Made by a program: the position numbers and the translations under genes | Notes under the pieces: generated by a model | What the model was told of the DNA's origin: nothing | What the model saw: only the letters and a program-made list of their open reading frames with translations | Databases searched by the model: none | Shown: one piece after another, positions 1 through 4,956 of the stretch | How the letters are laid out: every line of letters begins with the position of its first letter | Numbering within the stretch: position 1 is the first letter of the stretch | Source: Patescibacteria group bacterium | GTDB lineage: Bacteria > Patescibacteriota > Microgenomatia > UBA1400 > MFAQ01 | NCBI GenBank assembly: GCA_018819325.1 | Contig: JAHJQJ010000010.1 | Span: 1 to 10,448, forward strand | Length of the DNA stretch: 10,448 nucleotides | Direction of reading: 5' to 3'

Positions 1-1
1 A

Positions 2-100
2 GAATACCAATTACCTGGAGAAGAGGTCAAAACAAAAACTCTACTTAAGATGGATGAAGAACAAAAACTACTCTATGACGTTATCCACAATCGTGCCTAA
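2..100 (+). CDS. 3' end of an unrecognised protein gene (partial)
   Basis: An open frame enters from the left edge and stops at TAA 98-100, giving 32 residues that end in DEEQKLLYDVIHNRA. The peptide is acidic and lysine-rich with a helical look, as expected for a real C-terminus. No family could be named from so short a piece. Its + strand is A/C-rich, while almost everything after about position 110 is G/T-rich on +, so a compositional switch falls just behind this gene. It could still be a chance open frame; only the sequence to the left would settle that. Confidence 0.55.
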   Translation, partial: EYQLPGEEVKTKTLLKMDEEQKLLYDVIHNRA

Positions 101-156
101 CTTCTAAACTTCAAGGGTGTCCCATTGCGGAAGACAGGAGGTGGTTTTGTTTGTAG

Positions 157-162
157 TATAAT
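157..162 (+). promoter_or_regulatory. -10 box (TATAAT) of the mntA-hepT operon
   Basis: A perfect TATAAT lies exactly 6 nt before the mntA ATG, so transcription would start at or next to the start codon (leaderless mRNA). No convincing -35 box is visible at 16-19 nt. The purine-rich GGAGG around 138-142 lies upstream of the -10 box, so it would not be in the transcript and cannot act as a ribosome site. Confidence 0.65.
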
Positions 163-168
163 GAAATT

Positions 169-459
169 ATGAATGATATGGTGAGTAAAATGGTGCCAGT
201 ATTTAAGAGTTATGGTGTTAAAAAGGCAAGTTTGTTTGGGTCACATGCTCGTGGTGAAGCAAAGCCTGAGAGTGATGTAGACGTGTTAGTAGAGTTTGAT
301 AAGACTAGGTCGATGGATTTATTTAAGTATATAAAGTTTGGTCAAGATTTGACAGAAAAAGTGGGTAAAAAGGTAGATGTAGTGCAGTACTCTACCATTA
401 AACCCTTGCTTCGTGAGTCGATTATGGAAGATGAGAAATTAATTTATCTGCAAAAATGA
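169..459 (+). CDS. mntA: MNT-domain nucleotidyltransferase, antitoxin of a MNT/HEPN pair
   Basis: A 96-residue minimal nucleotidyltransferase. The GSx10DxD signature is complete: Gly24-Ser25, then ten residues to Asp36 and Asp38 (segment GSHARGEAKPESDVDVLVEF), and KKVDVV supplies a likely third metal ligand at Asp70. Proteins of this family in HepT/MntA systems neutralise the HEPN toxin by adding AMP units to a tyrosine near its active site; that is family knowledge, not seen here. The ATG follows a TATAAT box by 6 nt. The stop overlaps the next gene's start (ATGA at 456-459), so the two are translationally coupled. Length and motif are normal and nothing suggests decay of this gene, although its partner has an altered motif. 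Confidence 0.9.
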   Translation: MNDMVSKMVPVFKSYGVKKASLFGSHARGEAKPESDVDVLVEFDKTRSMDLFKYIKFGQDLTEKVGKKVDVVQYSTIKPLLRESIMEDEKLIYLQK

Positions 460-794
460 AAAAAGAGCCGTGGGTATATATTGCTGACATTTTAGAGTCT
501 ATTGAGAGAATTGAAACATATATTGAAAAATCTGGGGTTGATAAAGTAGGTTTTCTTAAAGATGTTCAATTACAAGATGCTGTAGCTAGACGTTTTGAAA
601 TAATTGGGGAGGCTGTTAAGAGGTTGGAAGATAATTTTAGAGAGAGTTATTCTGGTATTCCATGGAAGCAAATGGCGGGAATGAGAAATGTTATGATTCG
701 TGAGTACGACAGAATAGACTGGAATTTGGTGTGGAAGACGATTGTTGATAATTTGCCAAGGTTGAAAGAGTCTTTGAAAAAGATAGTGAAATAG
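456..794 (+). CDS. hepT: HEPN-domain (DUF86/HepT-like) toxin partner with altered RX4H motif
   Basis: A 112-residue, largely helical protein of the DUF86/HepT type. It shows the family segments RRFEIIGEAVKRL (46-57), IPWKQMAGMRN (68-78) and DWNLVW (88-93). The usual HEPN RNase motif is Arg-x4-His-x-Tyr. Here it reads R77-NVMI-R82-E-Y84, so histidine is replaced by arginine (codon CGT; one transition from CAT). The tyrosine that MntA-type antitoxins modify is kept. Since that His is a catalytic residue in HepT toxins, this copy may be RNase-dead or altered; this is inference. It overlaps mntA by 4 nt and ends in TAG. The rest of the protein looks intact, so this is not a decayed reading frame. 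Confidence 0.88.
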   Translation: MKKEPWVYIADILESIERIETYIEKSGVDKVGFLKDVQLQDAVARRFEIIGEAVKRLEDNFRESYSGIPWKQMAGMRNVMIREYDRIDWNLVWKTIVDNLPRLKESLKKIVK

Positions 795-832
795 TTTTTA
801 GTTTGACCAGAGGTTGAGGTGGTATGGCTCCG

Positions 833-847
833 CAGGCTTAAAGCCTG
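833..847. repeat. Short palindrome CAGGCTT-A-AAGCCTG
   Basis: Two 7-nt arms separated by one base lie in the gap between the convergent toxin-antitoxin operons. It has the same form as the other simple palindromes of the window but no second copy here. It lacks a T-run, so it is not an obvious terminator. Confidence 0.6.
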
Positions 848-848
848 T

Positions 849-962
849 TCAATTTCGGCAGCGGGACGGTGATGCGGCGATGATGATGCCAGGGATGAGA
901 GCGCTGGGTATGCCGTATTTTCTTAGGAACTCTTTAGTGGGAGCCTTCTTTTTCTTGGGCAT
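849..962 (-). CDS. Possible small cationic peptide (37 aa), weak
   Basis: A short frame begins MPKKKKAPTKEFLRKYGI and continues with a hydrophobic stretch SALIPGIIIAA before a Cys/Arg tail. It starts 28 nt past the stop of the MNT gene at 990-1328 on the same strand, so it could be a third gene of that operon. No Shine-Dalgarno or -10 box precedes it and I recognise no family. It is listed because a basic N-terminus followed by a hydrophobic run is unusual for random sequence. It could easily be chance. Confidence 0.25.
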   Translation of the reverse strand: MPKKKKAPTKEFLRKYGIPSALIPGIIIAASPSRCRN

Positions 963-989
963 TGAAATAATTTTAGCAGGTTTGGAGAG

Positions 990-1328
990 CTAGGAGGTGG
1001 AAAACAGGATTTTACCTGTGGTGCGGATTTGTTCTGCTAATGGGTCGTATTTTTCCTTTAAATCTTTTGGATGGTATGGATGAGGTTCAATGAGGTTTTC
1101 GACACGGCTGGCGATATTTTTAAGACGAACACGTTCGTTGAAATTATTTTTTCCTAGTATGGGAGAAACAATACAGAGATCAAGGTCGCTGTAGTATTTT
1201 TGTTTGCCTTTGGCGTATGAACCAAACATGATTATTTTTTTAACGGGAATATTCTCTTTGATTAATTCTTGATAGAATTTTAGAGCGAGTTTTTTTGGGG
1301 TAGATTTTAGTAGAGACTGATGAACCAT
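990..1328 (-). CDS. MNT-domain nucleotidyltransferase (second module)
   Basis: A 112-residue nucleotidyltransferase-fold protein with an intact GSx10DxD signature: Gly36-Ser37, Asp48 and Asp50 in GSYAKGKQKYYSDLDLCIVS. It is the likely antitoxin of the HEPN protein encoded just upstream. The start at 1328 lies 22 nt inside the end of that gene (1307), indicating coupled translation. It differs clearly in sequence from the MntA at 169-459 and carries a longer C-terminal tail with EPHPYHPKDL. Gene order (HEPN first, MNT second) is reversed relative to the first module, so this is a separately acquired pair rather than a recent duplication. No promoter of its own is seen. Confidence 0.88.
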   Translation of the reverse strand: MVHQSLLKSTPKKLALKFYQELIKENIPVKKIIMFGSYAKGKQKYYSDLDLCIVSPILGKNNFNERVRLKNIASRVENLIEPHPYHPKDLKEKYDPLAEQIRTTGKILFSTS

Positions 1329-1693
1329 GTGGCTAGTTGATTGATAATTTTAAGCCATTTTTGTGAGTATTGGCGAGTGGCTTTTTTGTAGAAAGCTAGT
1401 TTGTAGGAATCGTATCTGGCTTCTATGTTAAAGGTGGTGATTTCGTTTAACTGTTTTAATTGAGTTTGGGTGAATTTTATTTTGGTAATTTCTGCTAGTT
1501 TGGCCAGATCGTGAATTGGGGGTGGGCTTTTGTCTTCTTTTTTGGTGATGATGCCTTTGAGAAGTTTTTCTAAGGCGAGTTGACCAACGAACAGGCCCCA
1601 ATCATAGTGTTCTTGTTTAACAAGTCTGTTGGCGCTTTTTAGATTTCTATTGCCTGACTCTAGCCAGTATTTAACTGCGTTGAGTTGTGTCAT
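1307..1693 (-). CDS. HEPN-domain protein (second module)
   Basis: A 128-residue helical protein of the HEPN family (PF05168-like). Evidence is the first-helix pattern NAVKYWLESGNRNLKSANRL (5-24), GQLALEKLLKGII (37-49), PPPIHDLAKLAE (57-68) and FNIEARYD (88-95), which is the usual order in that family. HEPN proteins paired with MNT nucleotidyltransferases are toxin or substrate partners. I do not see a clear Arg-x4-6-His RNase motif, so catalytic activity is uncertain. A TATACT box at 1704-1709 lies 10 nt before the ATG with no Shine-Dalgarno sequence between. It is transcribed toward the mntA-hepT operon, so the two modules converge across a ~195-nt gap. Confidence 0.85.
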   Translation of the reverse strand: MTQLNAVKYWLESGNRNLKSANRLVKQEHYDWGLFVGQLALEKLLKGIITKKEDKSPPPIHDLAKLAEITKIKFTQTQLKQLNEITTFNIEARYDSYKLAFYKKATRQYSQKWLKIINQLATWFISLY

Positions 1694-1703
1694 GAATGTG
1701 TTT

Positions 1704-1709
1704 AGTATA
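1704..1709 (-). promoter_or_regulatory. -10 box (TATACT) for the HEPN-MNT operon
   Basis: TATACT on the minus strand lies 10 nt before the ATG at 1693, leaving at most a few nucleotides of leader. No good -35 box is visible. Confidence 0.5.
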
Positions 1710-1778
1710 GCAAAGGAAGGTTTATTTTTCTTGGCTTGGGCATTAAGTGAAGTGTAGCAGATGGGGGAGGAGGGAAAA

Positions 1779-1830
1779 TTTGAAGGTTGCGTTCCTTCAA
1801 GTTAGGAGGAGGTGAGGTGGGGGAGATATT
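1779..1830. repeat. 52-nt direct repeat, copy 1 (pairs with 2376-2427)
   Basis: This segment matches 2376-2427 without gaps, 47 of 52 positions by eye. The first 28 nt are identical and contain the hairpin TTGAAGG, 7-nt loop, CCTTCAA. The remainder encodes the last residues of the upstream - strand frame (QYLPHLTSS and stop). The two copies lie exactly 597 nt (199 codons) apart and bound the orphan glycosyltransferase fragment. Confidence 0.9.
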
Positions 1831-2398
1831 GCTTGGCGATTTTCACCCACGATCTTTTTTGGGCGAGGTTTTTTGAGAGTTGGGTGAGTTTTGTTAGATT
1901 TTTGCTTTTTAGTAAATTGTTAAGAGCGGCGTCAAAACCCTTTTGGGATAAAGGAAAAGTTAGATTGTTCGGGGTGACGTTAAGGTCTCTGGTTTGGGTA
2001 TATTTTTGAAGTGGTTGGGAGATGATAAATGGTTTGTGAAATGAAAGGGCAATTGATAGAGGACCCGAAGAAGACATGGCCGTACGGTAAGGAAAAATTA
2101 CTAGGTTTGTTTTGGAAAATATTTTGGAGATATCTTTTTCTTTTACAAAACTGGTAAGAGTGATTTGGGGGTGTTTAGCTAAAGTGTTGACTTGGTTTAG
2201 GTATTTTTGATAACTGGGTTTAGTAAGATGATTTGGGTTTGGTCCACCAGCAACTGTTAAGTGAAGTTTTTTGTTGGGGAATTTAAGCAGGTAGTTTTTG
2301 AATGATTTAATTAACCAGTCGGTACCTTTGTAATGAGCTAAATAACCAAAGGTTAGTATATTGAACTGGTTAGATTTTGAAGGTTGCGTTCCTTCAAG
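1802..2398 (-). pseudogene. Orphan C-terminal half of a GT-B (GT1/GT4-type) glycosyltransferase
   Basis: The frame is open for 198 codons directly after the TAA of the upstream GT2 gene, and in the same frame as it. It encodes the nucleotide-sugar-binding half of a GT-B enzyme: NILTFGYLAHYKGTDWLI near the start, LTVAGGPNP, then SFVKEKDISKIFSKTNLVIF, PYRTAMSSSGPLSIALSFHK and a helical tail. In intact enzymes this half follows a ~180-residue N-terminal domain, which is absent. The only ATG (2077) lies after the first ~107 codons, in the middle of the domain, so a protein from there would not fold as a Rossmann unit. The truncation point is the hairpin repeat at 2376-2403, read as LEGTQPSK. Most likely a deletion product; stop-codon readthrough from GT2 is the alternative. 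Confidence 0.8.
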
Positions 2399-2427
2399 TT
2401 AGGGGGTGGTGAGATTGGGGAAATATT
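2376..2427. repeat. 52-nt direct repeat, copy 2
   Basis: This is the partner of 1779-1830. It spans the last codons and TAA of the GT2 gene (KYFPNLTTP, resembling QYLPHLTSS in copy 1) and the hairpin TTGAAGG, 7-nt loop, CCTTCAA. It marks the junction between GT2 and the truncated GT-B fragment. Confidence 0.9.
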
Positions 2428-3328
2428 TAAAAATATTGAAAGAGTCACTTCTAAAATTAGCCTTTAGGGGAGTAATACCACGCAAGGCGGAATAGGCGGG
2501 ATAGATAAATGGGGAAGGGAGAGTTTTGATTATTAGTTCCTGGAAAAAGGCAATAAGCTTGCTTTTAACTGATGGTTTGTATTCGTAGTTTTTTATTGCA
2601 AGATTCCTGACTTTTTTAGTTAGAGCGAAAGTTTTTTTGGGATTTTTTAAAGATGAGCTTTGGTGATATTGGCGATATTTTAGGATAAAATTGCCTAAAT
2701 TAGCTAGTTGACCGTATTTGAAGAGTCTAAAGAAAAGGTCTAGATCATCTACTGGAGAAAGAGAGTTGTTGTACCAACTGAAGTTTTTAGGGAGTAGGTT
2801 TGTGTTGAACATAACGGTAGGTTGTTGGATAGACATAGCGTTGAACATCATAGATTTTATGTCTTTGTGTTTTGTGGGGAAGATTTTTTTACCAACTCTT
2901 TCGCCTTTGGTGTTTATAATTTTACATTGCCCACCAACTGCGACTACCTTGGGGTGTTTGAGTAAGAATTCTATTTGTTTTTGTAGTCTGGTAGGTAAGG
3001 ATATGTCGTCGGCATCCATTCTGGCTATCCAGTTTGATTTGGCATGTTTAATAGCTTTGTTAGAAGTAAAACCAATTCCTTGATTTTTATTGTTCTTGAA
3101 GATTTTGAGTCTCTTGTCTTGTCTTTGAAGTTGTTTAAGGACACCCCAAGAGTTGTCTGTAGAGCCGTCGTCGACGGCGATGATCTCTAGGTTTTTGTAT
3201 GTTTGATTTAAGATGCTGTTGATGGCTTGATGCAAAAATTCTCCGGCGTTGTAGACCGGTATGGCTATAGAAATTAGTGGTTGCCCCGCACCACGTTGGG
3301 TGTGGGGTGAATTTTTTATTTTTTTCAT
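2399..3328 (-). CDS. Family 2 (GT-A) glycosyltransferase
   Basis: A 309-residue protein expected to transfer a sugar from a nucleotide donor during surface polysaccharide or glycan synthesis. The GT-A core is clear: SIAIPVYNAGEFL (20-32), EIIAVDDGSTDNSW (48-61), the DxD-type metal site MDADD (104-108), and the acceptor-side motif PVDDLDLFFR (192-201), in which Asp stands for the usual ED base region. No strong membrane helix is visible, so it is probably cytosolic or peripheral. Residues 6-17 (NSPHTQRGAGQP) are encoded by a palindrome (3284-3307), so the N-terminus was probably extended by repeat insertion and the ancestral start lay closer to the PLISIAIPVYN strand. No Shine-Dalgarno; an A/T-rich TATATT lies close upstream. 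Its C-terminus resembles that of the downstream fragment. Confidence 0.9.
   Translation of the reverse strand: MKKIKNSPHTQRGAGQPLISIAIPVYNAGEFLHQAINSILNQTYKNLEIIAVDDGSTDNSWGVLKQLQRQDKRLKIFKNNKNQGIGFTSNKAIKHAKSNWIARMDADDISLPTRLQKQIEFLLKHPKVVAVGGQCKIINTKGERVGKKIFPTKHKDIKSMMFNAMSIQQPTVMFNTNLLPKNFSWYNNSLSPVDDLDLFFRLFKYGQLANLGNFILKYRQYHQSSSLKNPKKTFALTKKVRNLAIKNYEYKPSVKSKLIAFFQELIIKTLPSPFIYPAYSALRGITPLKANFRSDSFNIFKYFPNLTTP
3284..3307. repeat. Palindrome inserted in the GT2 N-terminus
   Basis: CCCC-G-CACC, a 6-nt loop (ACGTTG), then GGTG-T-GGGG forms an imperfect stem-loop at codons 8-15. It encodes a hydrophilic stretch ahead of the first beta strand of the enzyme. Confidence 0.65.
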
Positions 3329-3369
3329 TTTAAATATAAAGACACAGCTAGAAAGGGTTGTTAAGTGGG

Positions 3370-3385
3370 AGTCGCGGGCGCGACT
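3370..3385. repeat. Short hairpin AGTCGCG-GG-CGCGACT
   Basis: Perfect 7-nt arms with a 2-nt spacer lie between the GT2 gene and the structured repeat at 3434-3486. No T-run follows on either strand. Confidence 0.6.
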
Positions 3386-3406
3386 GTGAGTTGGTAGTAA
3401 AGGTGT

Positions 3407-3517
3407 GGGGTATTTTTAAGGAGTCAAGTTGACAGGTTACACATCTGAAAAGATCACTAGGAAGTGACATTTCCGATGAGAAACCTTTCTTGTTTTTTAA
3501 TTGCTTAAAAATACCCC
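3407..3517. repeat. 14-nt inverted repeat enclosing a family-R element
   Basis: GGGGTATTTTTAAG at 3407-3420 is the exact reverse complement of CTTAAAAATACCCC at 3504-3517. The element at 3434-3486 sits between the arms, giving a larger nested foldback. The right arm overlaps the U-rich tail of the terminator at 3515-3568. Confidence 0.85.
3434..3486. repeat. Nested-hairpin repeat family R, copy 1
   Basis: The outer stem is AGGTTAC-A-CATC with GATG-A-GAAACCT (one mismatch beyond the shared A/A). The left internal loop is TGAAAA. The inner stem is TCACT, loop AGGA, AGTGA. The right loop ends TTCC. It is intergenic and in the same orientation as the other copies at 4768, 9043 and 9247. Confidence 0.85.
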
Positions 3518-3568
3518 CAGCCAATTCTTAAAACATCTCACAGAAAGTGAGAAAAGAATTGACTGGGG
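3515..3568 (-). terminator. Probable terminator of the lipoprotein cassette
   Basis: 15-nt arms (3515-3529 and 3554-3568) pair with a single C/A mismatch and enclose a second perfect hairpin (TCTCAC, 5-nt loop, GTGAGA; 3536-3552). On the minus strand the stem is followed by GTATTTTTAA. It starts 28 nt past the lipoprotein stop. Its outer stem/inner stem layout resembles the family R repeats, but the sequence is different. Confidence 0.65.
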
Positions 3569-3596
3569 TTGATACCGGATAAATTTTAGCCCACGA

Positions 3597-4121
3597 CTAG
3601 GGGATGGTGATAATCGTGGGAGTTGGAACGAACTGTTGGAGAACCGAGAGCCGGTGAGCGTAAGCCCATTCGGCATGTTCGGGAGGTGTCCAACAGTAGG
3701 CGCCGTTATGAACCGTAAAGGTGTGATCACCTTTTTGGTCCACGACCAGGAGGCCACCGTTGCTGAATTGCCCCTCAACGCTTTCGGCATCGATCACCAA
3801 CCGACCACTTGTCAGGGTGAACTGATAGGTGACGGTGGTCTCAATGCCTGTTTCGTCGTAATCGAAGCAGCGAGCGGTTTCAGGGTTCTGAAACGGTTTT
3901 TCGCTGCATGCGCCGTTTACGACGATTCCCTCGCAGGAAGAGTCGGGGTCTTGGGTGGGTGCTTCGGGGGGTGCCACAGAGTCGGGGGGGGCCTGGGTGG
4001 GGGCGGGTGCGGCGGGTTCTTCGGGGGTGGCCGTGGAGGCGCCGGTGGGGATGAGGCTGCAGGCCAGGGTGAAAATGATCAAAACTGCAATTATGGAAAT
4101 GAAGTATTTTTTGTTTTTCAT
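3597..4121 (-). CDS. Pro/Ala-rich secreted lipoprotein, function unknown
   Basis: A 174-residue protein with a lipoprotein-like signal: MKNKKYF, a hydrophobic core to residue 20, then FTLAC with Cys21 as lipidation site (the -3 residue is Thr, so the lipobox is imperfect). Residues 24-60 form a Pro/Ala/Glu/Thr linker. A globular part of ~110 residues follows with four cysteines (DSSC, GAC, ARC, AYC) that could form two disulfides. I recognise no domain. The ATG at 4121 is chosen over the in-frame ATG at 4166 because a good Shine-Dalgarno site (AAGGAG, 6 nt spacing) precedes it and the signal peptide begins there. The gene is far G+C-richer than its neighbours; its style recalls Chloroflexi lipoproteins (inference). 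Probably co-transcribed with 4192-4479. Confidence 0.8.
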   Translation of the reverse strand: MKNKKYFISIIAVLIIFTLACSLIPTGASTATPEEPAAPAPTQAPPDSVAPPEAPTQDPDSSCEGIVVNGACSEKPFQNPETARCFDYDETGIETTVTYQFTLTSGRLVIDAESVEGQFSNGGLLVVDQKGDHTFTVHNGAYCWTPPEHAEWAYAHRLSVLQQFVPTPTIITIP

Positions 4122-4127
4122 GGTTTT

Positions 4128-4133
4128 CTCCTT
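4128..4133 (-). promoter_or_regulatory. Shine-Dalgarno site AAGGAG of the lipoprotein gene
   Basis: AAGGAG lies 6 nt before ATG 4121 and decides the start. Such sites are absent before most other genes in the window. Confidence 0.8.
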
Positions 4134-4191
4134 AAAAACTAGAAATTTGATTAAATAAATTGTCAAAATCTATGCCTTCGTCTTGGGTGCG

Positions 4192-4479
4192 TCACCAGGC
4201 GGGTTGGGTGAGACGGCGTCGTCTTTCCCAAATGACGAACCCGATGGCAAGTATGAGAATAAAAAATACTCCCACTGCCACCAGGAATACGATCCAATTA
4301 ACCCAAATGGGGGCACCAATTTGGGTTAACAGTCTATCTGCAGCCCAGGCGATTCCATAGGTTAATGGACCGCCGATGGTGGCGGAGAGGAGAAAAATGC
4401 CAAAATATCTATTTTTGACAAAAATCCCCAGTGCCAGTAAAAATCCCCAGAGAAAAAAAACAGGATGTAGCCAGTTCAT
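4192..4479 (-). CDS. Small membrane protein with three predicted helices
   Basis: A 95-residue hydrophobic protein. Predicted membrane segments are about residues 4-21, 25-47 and 58-84, followed by ERRRR (85-89), which should lie in the cytoplasm by the positive-inside rule. No family recognised. The start is fixed by a strong Shine-Dalgarno site (AAGGAGGT, 5 nt spacing). It lies 70 nt upstream of the lipoprotein gene on the same strand, so the two form a cassette with shared initiation style. A perfect 11-nt inverted repeat (4298-4329) falls in the coding sequence for LLTQIGAPIWVNW, between helices 2 and 3. Expression may depend on the strong promoter at 4877-4905 through a ~390-nt leader. 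Confidence 0.8.
   Translation of the reverse strand: MNWLHPVFFLWGFLLALGIFVKNRYFGIFLLSATIGGPLTYGIAWAADRLLTQIGAPIWVNWIVFLVAVGVFFILILAIGFVIWERRRRLTQPAW
4298..4329. repeat. Perfect inverted repeat inside the membrane-protein gene
   Basis: TTAACCCAAAT and ATTTGGGTTAA are separated by 10 nt. It is read in frame as the loop between the second and third predicted helices. It could pause transcription or be another accepted insertion. Confidence 0.8.
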
Positions 4480-4484
4480 TTTTT

Positions 4485-4492
4485 ACCTCCTT
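4485..4492 (-). promoter_or_regulatory. Strong Shine-Dalgarno site AAGGAGGT
   Basis: It lies 5 nt before ATG 4479 of the membrane-protein gene and is near-perfectly complementary to the usual 16S rRNA 3' end. Confidence 0.85.
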
Positions 4493-4589
4493 AGGTAAAT
4501 TGAAAAAATTTGATTTTGAATAGGATTATGGCGAGTGCCACAGAGTGGGAACGAGTAATAATTGCTAATTTCTGGTTATATTTGTATAG

Positions 4590-4609
4590 ATTCCTGCCTT
4601 TGCAGGAAT
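4590..4609. repeat. ATTCCTGC...GCAGGAAT hairpin repeat
   Basis: Perfect 8-nt arms with loop CTTT, followed by GACG. The same arms occur at 6828-6847 with loop GAAG. This belongs to the widespread 'CATTCC..GGAATGACG' class of bacterial intergenic palindromes. Confidence 0.85.
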
Positions 4610-4665
4610 GACGATGTTTGGAAACCCTTAAATTAGTACTAATAATTTTGCTGCAGACCGCTGAA

Positions 4666-4707
4666 GGTTACGAACAACTGTTTTTAAGAAAAAACAGGTT
4701 CGGAACC
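4666..4707. repeat. Nested-hairpin repeat family A, copy 1
   Basis: GGTT-A-CGAAC-AA, then CTGTTTTT, loop AAGA, AAAAACAG, then GTTCG-G-AACC. Outer and inner stems are separated by an AA bulge and an A/G mismatch. Flanks are also shared with copy 2 at 6415-6462: CTGCRGACCGCYGAA on the left and ATCYTGCGC on the right. Confidence 0.85.
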
Positions 4708-4767
4708 ATCTTGCGCAAAATTCTTCATTCACACTATGTGGCACTCTTGCTTGTGTCTTGTAATGCC

Positions 4768-4825
4768 GTGTTCCACAGTCTGAACAGTCTCGATAAGAAT
4801 CGAGGACAGTTCCGATGAGAAACAC
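4768..4825. repeat. Nested-hairpin repeat family R, copy 2 (variant outer stem)
   Basis: The outer stem begins GTG instead of AGG, and its partner ends CAC instead of CCT, so pairing is kept by compensatory change. The left loop is TGAACA. The inner stem is GTC-TCGAT, loop AAGA, ATCGA-G-GAC. The right loop ends TTCC before GATG. It has one extra base (CAGTC for CATC). It lies 45 nt downstream of the start point expected from the minus-strand promoter at 4877-4905. Confidence 0.85.
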
Positions 4826-4876
4826 TTAATCCGGTATCTTGTAAATGTACTTGAAGTAGAATTCTTCAATGCAGTT

Positions 4877-4905
4877 ATTATAACCTATATTAGTTAATTT
4901 GTCAA
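4877..4905 (-). promoter_or_regulatory. Perfect sigma-70-type promoter, minus strand
   Basis: TTGACA (4905-4900), 17-nt spacer, TATAAT (4882-4877). Both hexamers and the spacing match consensus. Expected start near 4870, running over two structured repeats toward the membrane-protein gene at 4479. It is divergent from the + promoter at 4923. Confidence 0.85.
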
Positions 4906-4922
4906 GCCTATATTATGTTTGC

Positions 4923-4950
4923 TTGACTTTGTGTGTGACTTTGCTATAAT
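4923..4950 (+). promoter_or_regulatory. Near-consensus sigma-70-type promoter, plus strand
   Basis: TTGACT, 16-nt spacer, TATAAT. Expected start near 4957. A terminator begins 8 nt later, so the product would be a very short RNA. The -35 boxes of this and the opposite promoter are 17 nt apart. Confidence 0.8.
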
Positions 4951-4956
4951 AATATT

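Larger units (their letters stand above)
4480..4870 (-). other. Long gene-free stretch: probable structured leader of the membrane-protein/lipoprotein cassette
   Basis: A consensus promoter (4877-4905) points into this stretch and the next convincing start is the Shine-Dalgarno-led ATG at 4479. A transcript would fold into the family R copy (4768-4825), the family A copy (4666-4707) and the ATTCCTGC hairpin (4590-4609). A GTG-started frame at 4628-4825 runs through both repeats and is not credible as a gene. A 46-codon TTG-started frame around 4727-4867 is also open, without a ribosome site. Leader function is inference. Confidence 0.4.

Noticed and set aside
3636..4142. Long glycine-rich frame on the plus strand
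   Set aside because: It mirrors the Pro/Ala-rich linker of the lipoprotein on the opposite strand, has no start signals, and its Gly runs are the complement of Pro codons.
4138..4166. TTGACA-17-TCTAGT before the lipoprotein gene as its promoter
   Set aside because: The predicted start point (~4131) would fall inside the Shine-Dalgarno site at 4128-4133, so it cannot yield an mRNA that uses it. Co-transcription with the upstream membrane-protein gene is more likely.
4562..4590. TTGCTA-17-TATAGA plus-strand promoter
   Set aside because: It has a moderate match only and leads into repeats with no gene or terminator-bounded RNA behind it.
4666..4707. tRNA or tmRNA T-arm (GGTTCGGAACC-like motif)
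   Set aside because: There is no acceptor stem, D or anticodon arm, and no CCA end around either copy. The motif is part of the family A outer stem.
4628..4825. 65-codon GTG-started frame on the minus strand
   Set aside because: It consists almost wholly of the family R and family A repeats, has no ribosome site or close -10 box, and its peptide is unlike a protein domain. Openness follows from the repeats, which lack stops in this phase.
4851..4869. TTGAAG...CTTCAA hairpin with 7-nt loop near the minus-strand promoter
   Set aside because: It resembles the TTGAAGG hairpin at 1780 and 2377 in form only; the 6-nt arms in A/T-rich sequence are within chance expectation.
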